Below, in pieces: positions 22,495-34,294 of a DNA stretch of 64,000 nt. A program made the position numbers and the translations under genes. How positions within the stretch are numbered: position 1 is the stretch's first letter; every line of letters starts with the position of its first letter. Under the pieces are notes generated by a model. It worked only from the letters and a program-made list of their open reading frames with translations, searched no databases and was not told the DNA's origin. Source of the stretch: Phialophora verrucosa (Eukaryota; Ascomycota; Eurotiomycetes; Chaetothyriales; Herpotrichiellaceae); contig MSED01000001.1 of NCBI GenBank assembly GCA_002099365.1, positions 1-64,000 of the forward strand, in the 5' to 3' direction.

Positions 22495-24077
22495 ATGGCG
22501 AGAGCTACACTCGTCGTCGACTCCTTGTCCTTCGTCAAAGGCAACATCCTGCTAGTGCTTGTTCTATTTTTCGTTGCTCGCGCAATTTTCCGTCGCTATC
22601 TCCACCCACTCGCAAATTATCCGGGACCTTTCATCTGCTCCGTCACTCGCCTCTGGAAGGTATGGAGCGTTTACCGGGGCCACACTGAACTCGACTTCAT
22701 TGATCTACATCGCCGGTATGGGAGCATCGTTCGAGTTGCACCCAACGAGCTCTCCTTTTCCTCGCCCAATGCCGCCCATGACATCCTGGCACCGGGTAAC
22801 GGCTTCACCAAGACTGAATTCTATCGAGTTTTCCCTCCAAAGCATGCGCCCGACATCTTCACGGAAACTCGGGAATGGAAGCATTCCGCCATGAAACGGG
22901 TTGCCGTTGTGCCGTACAGTCTGGGTAGCGTGCAAAGGATGAGCCCATGGATCGAAGACGTGCAACGGGAACTCATCAACAAGATAGGCGATTATGCAGA
23001 TTTATCGAACGTCTGTGACCTTGGAGAACTGCTACATTACTTCGCCTTTGACATCATTGGAGAGTTTGCCTTCTCGCAACGATACGGGTTTGTCGCCCAG
23101 GAAAAGGACGTCGGAGGCACGATCAAGTTGATAGACGATGTGCAATGGTACGATGGGATTGTCGGGCAAATCCCCGAGTTCCGTCATATCCTTCGAGAGT
23201 CGCCGATATTTCAGTACCTGATCACGCGCTTGAATCCACCACAGATCACGCAGATGGCGTTGGGAGAGATTGCCAAGCGGAAGAGCACCGGCGGCTTCTT
23301 TCTTGAGCCTGACCGCAAAGATCTCCTTGGGCAATTGATGGAAGGCAGTGCAAAAGATCCAAGCAAATTCTCCGAGACAGATGTCTTCTCGGTGGCTCAC
23401 GGTGCAATGTAGGTGGTGCTGTGACTTTTGGATATGACTGACTCTTTGGTAGTGGCGCCGGCGCCGACTCGACCGCATCCACAATGCAATCATTCTTTCA
23501 TTTCGTGCTTTCGGATCTGGAAGTATATCGTAAACTCTGTAGAGAGATTCGCGAGGCCAGCCCCTCACCAAACGTGACATGGGCGGAAGCACAAAACTTG
23601 CCGTACTTCCAAGCGTGCTTGCTAGAGACCATGCGGATGAGGCCAGCTGTCGGGTTAAGCATTCCTCGATATGTTCCCAAAGGCGGTGCGAACATTGACG
23701 GGACGCGTTATCCGGGAGGAATGGTGGCCTCTGTCAATGCCTGGGCCATCCACCGTGATGCGTTGTACGGAGAACACACTCATATGTTCCATCCCGAAAG
23801 GTGGCTTTCTGGGGATGTCAAGGACATGAAAAAGCATATGTATCAGGCAAGTCCACAATACCAATTCAAAGCAACGACTAACGGTAACCAGTTTGGGGGT
23901 GGCGGGCATGTCTGCATTGGACGAAATGTTGCACTATTTGAGATTAACAAGATCATACCTCAGCTGTTGATGCATTTCGACTTCGAGCTTGTCCGTCCTG
24001 GCAGGCCCTTGAAGTCACATTCAACGTTCTTCGTGGTTCAAAGAGGACTGGAGGTATTTGTCAGGAGAAGGAAATAG
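22495..24077 (+). CDS. Cytochrome P450 monooxygenase
   Basis: Microsomal heme-thiolate monooxygenase with an N-terminal membrane anchor (about residues 13-32). Exons 22495-23408 and 23453-23846 are joined over a 44-nt GT-AG intron. I propose a second intron, 23847-23891, of 45 nt with a GC donor (GCAAGT), an ACTAAC branch site and an AG acceptor, leading to exon 23892-24077 and 497 residues. Removing it makes MYQFGGGGHVCIGR contiguous, as the family requires; keeping it adds 15 residues without a stop just before the heme loop. Key motifs are GAGADST (I helix), E363-x2-R366, PERW and the heme Cys about 444. It is convergent with an MFS transporter 48 bp away. Substrate unknown. Confidence 0.9.
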
Positions 24078-24125
24078 TCACATCAGGGCAGACCACACCC
24101 ACCATGAATGTCCTTCTGGTTCCCT

Positions 24126-25935
24126 TCACTTCTCGACTTGCTCGACTTGAATATCCTTTTCCAGACTTTCGCGTATTGGCTTCACCGAACCAAGTTGGCC
24201 ACGTTCCAGTGCGATCTCGTCATGAGGCACGACGCCGAACAACGCGTCCATTGACTCGAGCGACATTCCTTTAGTCTGGGATGATCTATTAGCATATATT
24301 GATTCCGACCGAATGAGAGCCTTTACTTCAGGGATGAAGAACCAGGTGAAGACAAACATGGCGAAAGCGAACGAGCAAAAAATGAGGTAGGTGCCGTAAC
24401 CATTCGCACTGCTACTGTCAGCCAGGAACCTTCTTTTGCGGATCGACACGTACCCGACGGTGACAAGCATGACCGGTACCGAGCGTGCGACAACAAAATT
24501 GAAAAGCCACTGAGTCGAGGCGGCCAAAGCGACAGTCAACGCTCGCAATCGCGCAGTGGGGATTTCGGAGGCGTAGATCCAGCTGCAAACAGTCAGCATA
24601 GAAGACGGTTTCCGGCGTAGACATACCACACAGGTCCCCATCCGAACTGGAAGAACGCTGCAAACAAGAAGATGCAAACCAAGGCAACATATCCCACAGC
24701 AGGGACGGGCTCGCCTTTAATGGGTGGAGAGATTCTGATGTATAGCCCAATGAAGAGCATACAACAACCTTGGCCGATGGCTGTCCAGAGGAGCGATTTG
24801 CGACGTCCCAGGGTGTCCGCCAAGAACAGGAGGAAGATGGCACAGCTGATGCACTTGACGATGCCGTAGATGCCCGTAGCAAACAGGCCTGTGTTGTGAC
24901 CTTGGACGCCGATATTCTGAAATATGAGTGGCGCATAGTTGTTGATGGCGTTCGTGCCAGTCATTTGTTGACAGATCATCAGCACGATGACCAAGATAGC
25001 CCTCCGGCGGTTTCCAGATATCAGCCACATCTCTTTCATGAGGTCTTTGAAGCCCGCCCCACGCATCAGGGCCCGTTCATTCTCAAGCTGGGTCACCATC
25101 TCGCCAAATTCGGCCTCGACGTATTCGTGGGTAGCGGGCAGCATGCGGACTTTGGCTAGAACGGCCTTTGCTTCTTCCCAGCGGTCCTGCTTCGCCAGCC
25201 ATCGAGGGGATTCATTGCACATGAACATACACACCAGGAGGAGAACAGCAGGAAGACCCTGGACAGCCAGTGGTACTACCCAGGAGCTGTCCCCAGGCAA
25301 ATGCAAACTTGCACCGTAATTGATCCAATACGCCAACATGCCCCCAAGGACGATGAAGAACTGATAGGTGCCAGTGAGCAGACCACGAATGGCTCGCGGG
25401 ACATTCTCGGAGGTGTATAATGGCGTGACAACAGAGCAGACTCCGACGCCGAGACCAGCGATGAACCTGCCGACATACAGGGCTGCCAGGTGTCCCCACG
25501 CATTAAACTGGAGGAGTACGCCCACCAAAACGACAGTGCCTGCAACGAGGAGCGACCTTCTGCGTCCGATCCTGTCGGCCATGAAACCGGCGATGATGGC
25601 GCCAGCGAAACAACCGGCTTGGAGCGTCGAGACAATGTTGGCTTGCAGGTTGGCTAGCGCTGCCTTGCTCTCAGCACCGGCAAGGCCGAATCGGGAGAGG
25701 AAGGCGGGTAAGACAACAACTCCAGAGATGATGGAGCTATCCATCCCGAACAACATAGCACCAAAGCCGGACTGCAGCCCAGTTAGATTCTGCCGGCGTC
25801 AGAGACAGTAGGTGGTCGTACACTCATCGCAAGGAAAACCGCCCTCCAGCCATAGATCTCAGGGGGATCTTGTGTCATGGCATCATTGTGAACGATCCGC
25901 TTGAAGAAGCGATAGCCAGCCTGTCCTGTTGCCAT
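24126..25935 (-). CDS. MFS sugar transporter (quinate/hexose permease type)
   Basis: Plasma-membrane sugar porter of 539 residues in five minus-strand exons: 25935-25822, 25771-24627, 24582-24454, 24408-24327 and 24275-24126. The introns are 50, 44, 45 and 51 nt. The last two are multiples of three without stops, so they look like coding sequence; removing them restores VTVGANGYGTYLIF and FIPETKGMSLESMD, which match the family. Other motifs: MLFGMDSSIISG in segment 1, GRRRSLL, GRFIAGLGVGVCS, PRAIRGLL, ICQQMTGTNAINNY in segment 7, and GPVCWIYASEIPTARLR over the second intron. The ATG at 25935 begins an N-terminus of normal length. A symmetrical pair of CreA-like sites lies about 330 bp upstream. 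It is tail-to-tail with the P450. Confidence 0.93.
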
Positions 25936-26262
25936 GATAATGATATTAGATCGGTAACAGTGGTCTGCGAAGAGGACCGGCATATCGGCAGAGGACGAGA
26001 GAGACGCATCCTCCGTTTTATGTTGCTCCCTCAGGTGTAATGTCACCTTGCTGGATTTCAGGCTAAAGACGATCGCGAGGGGATCTGGAATCAGTCTCGA
26101 TTGGCTTGGAGAATTTCGCAGCAACATGGCTCCCAAGTTAGGGATTCCATGCTTTGATCTGCGGAGAGCCATGGTCAGGCTAGGAAGGATTGGGTTCGGC
26201 ACAATGCGTTGGCCGTGAGGTAAGGCTGGGAAGTCCGGCGAACCCAGCCAAGATGCGGTGCT

Positions 26263-26277
26263 GGGGTATCATACCCC
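26263..26277. promoter_or_regulatory. Palindromic double CreA/Mig1-like site
   Basis: GGGGTAT-C-ATACCCC is a perfect 7-bp inverted repeat. With its flanks it contains CTGGGG on one strand and CCGGGG on the other, both matching the CreA consensus SYGGRG (established for Aspergillus). It lies about 330 bp upstream of the ATG of the transporter at 25935, a plausible place for glucose repression. Binding is inferred. Confidence 0.4.
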
Positions 26278-27002
26278 GGGGGCATGGAGGAGTAGATCGG
26301 GGAATCTGACTCCACCCACCGGGGGTTCATCTGGATATGGGAAATGATCAGAGGGGAAAGTGGTCTTGCAGGATAACGAGCGAGTCATGAATTTGCCGTA
26401 GTTACCCTGATCCCTTGACCGAGGTGGCAAGTCGTTCGGGAGGAGGGCTCGGCGGAAGTCTTGGCTGCTTCATGGTTTACCAGACCGCCACTATTGTAGT
26501 GCTCGATGTGAACACTCTTCATCTTCAGCATTTGTCCGGTGGAAGCGCTTACCAGCCCATCTGTTCTATCAGCTCTTTTCATTCCGTGTGAGAGTGTGGT
26601 CGTATTCACCCAATACCAAGCCGGATAAACTCGAGCCGCTCCTAGCCAGGACAAGCCTGCCAATGTTGCCAATACAATCCGTCTGCTCTCCCGGCCAATC
26701 AGGGACCCAACGAGCGACCGCTCCCGCCTTGACAAGAATTGGCCAGACGCCTCTTCGTGATCAAATGGACGGGAACCCGGTAGACCAAGAAAATCCAAGA
26801 ATTTCGGGAGGCTTCTAGAACAGAATCCAGCCAACTATCCGGAGGCTCATATGGATGAAAAGCTGGGCACGTCTCGGTGTGGGTATCGGCTGACTGTCCG
26901 TGTCGCGAAGGGGATTTGCTTTCAAGATGAGGGGATTCCCATGTTCCCAGAGGTCGCACTATGCAATTCTGATGGCTTTGCGTCGGTGAGATCTCCCGCG
27001 GG

Positions 27003-27016
27003 GGAGATATATCTCC
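27003..27016. promoter_or_regulatory. Perfect 14-bp palindrome
   Basis: GGAGATATATCTCC is self-complementary and sits between GC-rich CCCGCGGG and CCCGCGCGG blocks. It could be a regulator site or a small hairpin; nothing else supports a role. Confidence 0.3.
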
Positions 27017-27983
27017 TCCCGCGCGGAGAGCGAGTCCTGCTCAGCGCCTGTTGCGGCTGTTTTTGAGGAGCCCTTCGTCCTTCTTCCAAGACTCCTCGGT
27101 ATGCCAAATGGTGAGACAGTCATACCAAGTCGAGTCGGCGGCAGACACACGCTGGTGCAACCTCAACATAGAAGTCCTTCAAGTCTCATGAGACTGCCTT
27201 ATTGGCATATGCCACCTTCCTAAGCTGGGCAATAGGAATAAGTTCAACGAGACGTGAAAACTCTGCACCCACCTTGTTGATGCCTGCTCGCGTGCGAGGC
27301 GCACAACCACATAGAGGCCACAAGGTAGGTAACGAGGAAGGGACGAAGGGTGAAGCATCCGTGAAGATCCAACGCGACACAGTTAATGACTGGTTCATCT
27401 AGAAGAGCTTGCGAGTGGGACAATGTGTCGATCACAGGCTGGCGTCACCTTCTTGACAACGTTTCACTGTCTCCGGTTATCTCCAATGCAGAACGCTGCA
27501 ACCTCGAATGTTCAAGTTCCAATTTGGGGCCGTACGATCGAGGCAAGTGTCTGGAGCTGTCTGGAGCCGTTGCGAGGACATGGTACTCAACACCCTGACT
27601 GACAGCGACGTTAATGTTGCTGTGGAGATGAGACCATGACTTGGAACTCAGCGAGAACAAAAGCGAACGTGCCCAGTCAGACAGTGTGTCTGTTGTACCA
27701 GGTGACCTGGATTGCAGGCGTGTTCGAAAAGCCGCCGGTCTGACAAAACACCTGCAAAGATTGCGCTGCTTCAAATTCGCTCCGATCTCCCACATCCATT
27801 TGCTGAACTACATTTGGTTCAACTATAGCCGCGTTCAGCTATGACTTAGGCCTCTTCCACCAGACTCTCGGGGATGTGAAACTACAAACGTCCCATGGCT
27901 TAGCCTCGAATTACCCTGTTCGGCTTCACTCTCCATGATAGCAACTTCCTCAACTAGATCCAGTGCCAGAGCTCCGAAGTACC

Positions 27984-29900
27984 CTACGCTTGAACCTCCG
28001 GATCAGCACTCGAGATCCTAACATTTCTCGCATCTCCTTCCAAAATCTCCAACCTTCTGAAAGCAATCTTCTTGGTACTTGCTTTCCTGGGATTCTTAGC
28101 TTCAAACACCTCGTCAAGTTCTTCAAGCGTCCGTCCTTTCGTCTCGACAAAGAAGAAGTAGATGAAGAAGAACTCGAAGCAGTCCCAGAAGATGAAGAAT
28201 ACATAGAACCAATACTTGATGTTCTTCAATGCGACTGGCGCGGCAAAGGTGTTGACAAACGATGCGAGGCCAGCAGTGAACTGAAACAACCACATCCCTT
28301 TAGCTCTCATCTCGTTGGACATTACTTCGGCGGGATAGATTGGCTGCATGCTGGTATATGCAAACGCGAACACAACGCCAAAGACGTAGATGAATGCAAT
28401 GCTTGCATCCGACGAACTCTTCGATCCGGTGTTGACGTACCCCGCTGCAGTCCCGGCGGTGATCGACAAGCAGATGATCATTCCAAACGTGGAGCCGAGC
28501 ATCATTTTGCGTCGACCGACGATGTCGTGGAAGCGGGCCCCGGCAGTGGCTGAGATCCAACCGGTCAAGGCATAGGCTGCGTTGAGCAGGAGGACCGTGT
28601 TGGTGTCCGTGATGCCGACATTGGTCAGAAGAAGAGGCAGGTAGTAGGAAATGACGCTACAGATGTCAGCAAAAATGCAAAGCATGCAAGGCCGACGTAC
28701 TTGTTCCCTGAAAACTGGCCGAACCAGCTCCACGCAAAGTTGAGCATCGTTCTGTAACGTCTTGAGCGAGACTTGACCAGTATCCGCAGGTCAAAGAAGT
28801 TCTTCCACGATGCAAGTGGCACATCACGCAGATTGTGTTGGATCTCGTTCAGTTCAAGATTGACGATAGGGTGAGAGGCGTCACCATTCGCATGGTACTT
28901 AACGATGAAGTCTCGAGCCTCGTCGATGCGGTCGGTGGCGATCAAGAAGCGAGGGTATTCTGGTACAAGCCAGATAGTGGCGCAGACAATTCCCGGACAA
29001 AGCAGTTGTAGCCACAGGGGCAGACGCCAGTCAAGATTCGAGTGGGAGAAGTGGAGATGGGTCCCATATACCGCTGCTGCTGTTAGTTTCGCCAGCCGCC
29101 TCGATCATAGACATACCAAATGTCGCGATGATTGAGCCCATATACCAAAGGGTATTGTAGAGCCCAGACACGGTACCACGGTACTGCAAGAGTCAGCCGC
29201 ATGCTCAATATGTCGTCGTAGGCCATCGCTCACCAACGGCGGTGCTATCTCCACGATGTACATTGGCGCAGCTGTTGTCGCCCATGTGCAGAAGAATGAC
29301 AACAGAAATCGACCGCCAATGAATGTGGCCACTACCTTTGTGAGCATTGGACCTGATGCCGTTTGAGGAGCACTCACATGTCTTCGCAGTTGCTGTCACG
29401 ATGGTGCCAACGATCACTCCAGCGCAGCCGAGAAATACAGGTAGCTTTCTCCCTTTCCAGTCTGCGAGCCATACGAATAACGCCCCGGTCATTTGCCCGA
29501 CTTGAAATATTGCAAAGACGATGCCGGTACCGGACTGGTCATTCTCTGGAACATCGTAGTACTTGAGGTAATTTGGCAGAGCATTGATACTGCCCATAAG
29601 GGAGCCGTCATAGCCTGCTAAGGTCAACTCAGATCAAGAGCCTGTCATGGTCAACCAACCATTCATTGTCGAACAAAGGTAGATCGAAACACAGCATGCA
29701 TACAGGGCCAGGTGTCCTCGTCCCCAAGGATTAGGAGCATTCACTCCCAGTGCAGCAGCAAATTCGGCGTTGGCAGCGTTGATCTTTTTGTCTGTAACGA
29801 CAGTTTTGGAATCTTCAACCTCGTGGGCGGCCTCCTTCTCCTACTACTTGTCAGCGGACCACCGACTTCAGCCAAGACGACTTACTCCGAGCGTGGCCAT
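27984..29900 (-). CDS. MFS sugar transporter (lactose permease / hexose type)
   Basis: Sugar porter of 547 residues in seven minus-strand exons: 29900-29886, 29840-29660, 29614-29378, 29331-29234, 29183-29117, 29073-28701 and 28656-27984. The introns are 45, 45, 46, 50, 43 and 44 nt. The first exon codes for only five residues (MATLG). Joined motifs are MNGYDGSLMGSINA (segment 1), ADWKGRK, FIGGRFLLSFF, YIVEIAPPLYRGTVSG, WRLPLWLQ, VPEYPRFL, NVISYYLPLLLTNVGI and FVETKGRTLEELDEVF. That pattern fits the lactose permease/STL-like branch of fungal sugar porters. The sixth join (AA|C) restores an Asn before VISYY. It lies next to a decayed GH5-like glycosidase on the same strand, suggesting a former oligosaccharide uptake/hydrolysis pair. 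Confidence 0.92.
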
Positions 29901-30528
29901 GATTGCAGGCAATGATGGTTTGATGTCATTTCTCCAGCTTGCGGGACATCACCCGACTTATAATCCTCTTACTGCAACACCACACCAAGAACATCACAAA
30001 GTGTCCATGATCAACGAAGATCAGTCGCCGTATCGAGCGCGGAGAGTCTGCAAGTCCGTGATATGAGCGGCAAAGCGCAGCCTGATCCCCGCAAGCTTTC
30101 TTGAGGGGAAAGAAGCTTTACCCCATGGGCAGTTCACGATCTTTTTGTCGCCGGGGCTCACGATGACATGGGTTGAGCTGCGATGTACTCCGTGTCGGCA
30201 AGAGGTTGCATAGATTGTGGATAGCGTGCTGCTTCGTTCGGTTTCTGATTTGTGGAAGAGGCGGGTGTCGCTGTACGACTAAGAGTGGGGAACTTCTTCG
30301 GCCTACAGCTTCACCACTGCAACCAGCCATATCTCGGGTCGTCACAACCAGTCGCGCCCCATGTGCATCCAATCCCACATGCCCACGTCTCGCGTCTCTC
30401 ACAAGGCCAGGTATGCTGAGAAATCATAGGCCGATTTGGCTGTCAAGGTACGATTAGCGATCGATTGGAAGCCAGCGTAGTCCGGTCCGTCGAGCTGCAA
30501 CTACACGGGATCAATTAGGATGGTCAGG
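29901..30528. other. Intergenic
   Basis: These 628 bp hold the promoter of the transporter and the 3' flank of the GH5-like relic. No gene is seen. Confidence 0.5.
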
Positions 30529-31648
30529 TCAGCGCGGGTTATTGGGGTGCTCTGCCTCGAAAACGGCATTGCTACGGTCTGAACCGCAATTGCAACTTTT
30601 GATCGGCCCAGGAACAAGTCCCCAGTACACCCAGCTCAGACCGAGCTCCACAAACTTCTCAAAGTTCCATGCAAGGTTGTTTGCTCGTGCAGAGGCGACA
30701 ATGCCCCATACCTCGACGAAGACCTTTTCGTCGTACTGGGTGGCCAGGGCTGTCGCGTTCGGAACCCACTGATTCCAATCACCCAATCTCCATCGTAGCC
30801 ATGCAGAGCGATCCATTCGATATCTGGGCATTGGAACAACTGTGGTCTCCAGTTCCAGTCTTGATAGATGTTGCCACTGCCGCCAGCACCACCTGTAAAG
30901 ACGGCGATGGGAGCAGAGCCAATGTACTTCTTGAACTGCTTGGCTCGATCACAAAACCATCCAGGTCCGACACTGTCAAACTCAGTGGTTGCTTGTATCA
31001 TGGGCTCGTTCTTAATGTCGAAGGCAGCAATTACTTCGGTCGAATTTGGACCACGCCTTCCCAAAATTGGGCGACTGGTAGTTCATGATGTGGGCAATTC
31101 TGTCGTCAAAAGCAGCCACGGCTGCTGGATTTGTGTAAAACGAGCTCCCAAGAATGATTGGCGTCCCAGAAGCGGGACCAAACCCGCCGAACTTGTCACA
31201 GTAGGCATCACAAGGATTCTGCCAAACGCATTGCCGTCGTGGACAGAGACAATGATCTTGACGCCACGCGAGTGACCTTCCGCCATGAGATCATCGATTG
31301 CATTGAGAACGGTGTCGTTGAAGATGCCGGCAGTCTCCTCGAGGTTTGGAATCGTGACGGTGACGTTGGTGCCTTTGTACGTTCCGGGAGGACGCCATTG
31401 ACCCAACTGCGAATGATGCGCGCGCCGTCCCGTTGCAAGCCGTCGAGCCATGTGGTACGAGTAGCTGCGTCGAGCCCTGCCAATGTAAGCAGCGCTCATC
31501 AAATATCTTGGGTGACTGACCATGAGCATAGTAGCTCGAGGTGCCCCCAGAACATATCGTAACTGGCATTAGAGGCGACCGATTGAGCCATACAATGCCT
31601 GGCGAAGTGGCTGATCGCCACCATGCACGTGAAGGTGAAGTGTGCCAT
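30529..31648 (-). pseudogene. GH5-like glycosidase, disrupted by frameshifts
   Basis: The minus strand codes for pieces of a secreted glycosidase resembling fungal GH5 cellulase/mannanase-type proteins, but in shifting frames. A normal 44-nt intron (gtcagt...ttggcag) precedes GLDAATRTTWLDGL. At least four shifts cannot be introns: a run of five C at 31544-31548 where four restore WGTSSYYAHG; a one-base loss near 31214-31222 between DGNAFG and DAYCDKFG; a shift near 31034-31044 before EVIAAFDIKNEP; and an imperfect 8-bp tandem duplication at 30775-30790 (CCAATCAC then CCAATCTC). The putative acid/base Glu in IKNEP is still there. No RIP bias is seen, so decay is by indels. Neighbouring genes read cleanly, which argues against poor sequence. 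Confidence 0.75.
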
Positions 31649-32598
31649 GTTCAACATTTCGGAGTTCGGTTGTCACGACGCAAAATGCTACGGAGAACGA
31701 TGATGGAGAGGAAATCTCGACCCATATGTCTGCTTCAAAGCTCATCGCGAGTCTGATCCTCGCGCTCTACCCGAGATACTCCCATCGATTGACTAGGGAG
31801 GTAGCCAAACTTGACCAGCACGCAGTGAAGCCGGCAGGCTTCAGAGGGGAGTTGTCGCAATCCATCTCGCTGATACCAGAAGGGATCGGATTGTCAATAA
31901 CTTGTGTCATATGTGTGGGTGCGGACTTGGTCTGGATATGATGAAGTTGAAGGACACCTGCGATAGCCAATATCCATCAGTGACCATTCCGGAAATGAGG
32001 CGGAGCACGCCGTGGCCGCCCCAGAATGGAATTAACTACAGCATCGAGACCTGACGAGTTCATATTCGCAAGGTTGGTAAAAGGTAACTGGGACGTTCCC
32101 CGCGATACTCGCTGGATGCAACGGAAGTGAGCGGACTTGACGCAGCTTCAGCCTCTCCGTTCAAACGCGTTCAGCTACTCCAGAAACCCCACCCCCTGTT
32201 CCTGTTGTGTACTGCCGAGAGGTAACCAGTCAGCGGAGTTAACGATCCCGGGCCGGCGAAGAACAAATAATACCAAGACTTCGTTGGCGTCAGCATTTGT
32301 CTCGACTGTGGCAGTGCCTGAACAACTGGTGATTCCGCAAGCATGCATCGAAATGGGCGTGTCATTGGGGACAATGTTGCTCCGGATGATCTAGGCACCG
32401 TGGCGTCCTTTCTGATGATACAGCTAAGGTCCTGCCAATGATGTCACCGGCGCCGGATCGCGCCTCCCGACTGCAGGGACAATCGCCGCCTACGCCCCGC
32501 CCTAAAGTGCTGCCCAGTTTGAGATAGCCATAAGGACTTCGTAAGGACTTCTCAACCTCCCAGGATTCCTACCCGTGTCGCACGCTACTGTCGCAAAA
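31649..32598. other. Intergenic, divergent
   Basis: About 950 bp between the relic glycosidase and the lipase gene. No convincing coding or RNA features are visible. Confidence 0.5.
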
Positions 32599-34294
32599 AT
32601 GGGATCGTTGGTATGGGAGCGACTGCGCCAGAGGCTATGGGCAATGATACATCCTCGCTCGACATGGAGGTATGTTATTTGCTGCGGAATCGCCACTTTC
32701 TTGGTCATTCGTACTCTATTTTCATCGTCGCCTTTGCTTTCATCAAACCTACCCGCATACACGGGACCCTATGCTGTTGGCACGATTGATGTGGAGGTCC
32801 CCGTTGAGACTCGATCAATCAACAACGCGACGTTCAAAGACAGCGGTCATCCCGCTTTCCAGGTGAGTAAGAGGCGACCACGAGAGGATTCTCTAACGAG
32901 CGCAGCTCGAGACCGTTCTGTTTACTCTGTACTACCCTGCGACAAAGGGTACCGCCTCGTCAAAACCGCATCATCTCTGGGTGCCAAAGCCGCGGGGAAT
33001 CGTCGGCGAAGGTTATGCTCGATTCGCTCGCATCAGCAATTTCGTCACCAACTCGCTCATCACTTTCGGTTTGTGGGGCTTGGTGGGCAGCACAAAGATT
33101 CCAGCACATGTCGATGTTCCGCTGCATGGCTCTCCAGTCGTTTTGCAGTCGCCCGAGTTCGGCAATGATCCCCTGACGGTCGAAGATGGATTGCCGGTCA
33201 TGGTGTTCTCCCATGGCATGGCCAGCTCGCGGACTCAGTACACACAATACGTCGGAGAGCTTGCGAGTCGAGGTTTTGTTGTCGCTGCAATCGAACATCG
33301 AGATGGTAGTGGACCAGGCACCCAGATCATCAAACACGGCATGCCGCATCGGACGCTTCTGCATTTTGACGTCCGACATTTGACGCCTGATTCCGGCCTC
33401 GACGGTGATGCATTCAAGAAGGCTCAGCTTGATTTCCGACAAGCAGAAGTTGAGGAGACTGTTGGCGTGCTAAACCAGATCAACTATGGCGCAGGTGGTG
33501 AGATCTTCGAATCCAACTCCCGCCGGGAAGGCCAGCATCTACACCACTGGGAAGGACGACTTGCCATCCAGAATGCCACAATTGGCGGGCACTCGTTTGG
33601 GGCAACGCTGGCAGTAAGTTTGTTCTCTCGGCCACTTGACGCCGCTAACAACGGTCAGCTACAAACGCTCAAAAATGGACCGTCAAAGTATCTCCCGTTC
33701 CAGGGCGCGGTGGTGCTTGATCCGTAAGTCGGGAGCTTGAGGGACTTGAGAACTGTTGCTAATGGTCAGCAGGGGCAAACAAAGTGGCCCTCTTAATCAC
33801 GATGTCCATGTCCCGACTTTGATACTCCACTCGAATTCGTGGTCGAGCCGATATTCAGTCTTCTTTGGACGCCCGCACTTCGATGTCGTCAAGGATGTCG
33901 TCCGAGGCGTTCTGAAACGAGGGAAAGACGCATGGTTCATGACTTCTCGTATGCTACTCTTCATTTCGTCTGCTCATACTGACCATCTGCAGTGGGCACA
34001 TCTCACCCATCCGTCACTGACGCGCCGTTGATCCAGCCGTGGCTGTTAAGCTTCACAACTGGCGCCACGATTGATGTGTACGAAGGCGTCAATCAATATG
34101 TCAAGGTCACACAGAGGTTCTTGCAGTACCAAAACACCGGTGTGAAGGAAGGCATCCTGGCGGAGTGCGTCACTCATCCTGAGTACCGTGTCGAGGATGA
34201 GAGCAGACCAGACAGTGGTGACCTCCCAGAGATGTTCCAGAAGTACTGGCAGATCCATGTCGCGCCTTGCGGTCCAGAAGTTGGGCAAGAATGA
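32599..34294 (+). CDS. Platelet-activating-factor acetylhydrolase-like phospholipase
   Basis: Serine esterase of the PAF-acetylhydrolase isoform II family, which removes short or oxidised sn-2 acyl chains from phospholipids. Exons 32599-32862, 32906-33723, 33770-33948 and 33993-34294 give 520 residues. A hydrophobic segment near the start (about 25-40) suggests a membrane anchor or uncleaved signal. VMVFSHGMASSRTQY provides the oxyanion region, GGHSFGA holds the nucleophile Ser about 318, and the conserved GTSHPSVTD block, with its likely catalytic His, spans the last intron. The ATG at 32599 was preferred because the frame further upstream lacks an ATG. It is the first of the housekeeping-like genes on the inner side of the accessory region. 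Confidence 0.88.

Larger units (their letters stand above)
25936..27983. other. Intergenic, about 2 kb
   Basis: This is promoter DNA of the transporter at 24126-25935 plus the 3' flank of the next transporter. Several short open frames on both strands (for example 26385-26834) have no recognisable similarity. It contains two palindromes, listed separately. Confidence 0.5.

Noticed and set aside
26385..26834. 149-codon minus-strand frame
   Set aside because: No recognisable domain, overlaps other frames of similar length, and lies in a promoter-like region.
30529..31648. Frame changes in the GH5-like gene as introns
   Set aside because: The shifts are 1-8 bp events without GT-AG pairs at the right places; only the 44-nt interval near 31.5 kb is a normal intron.
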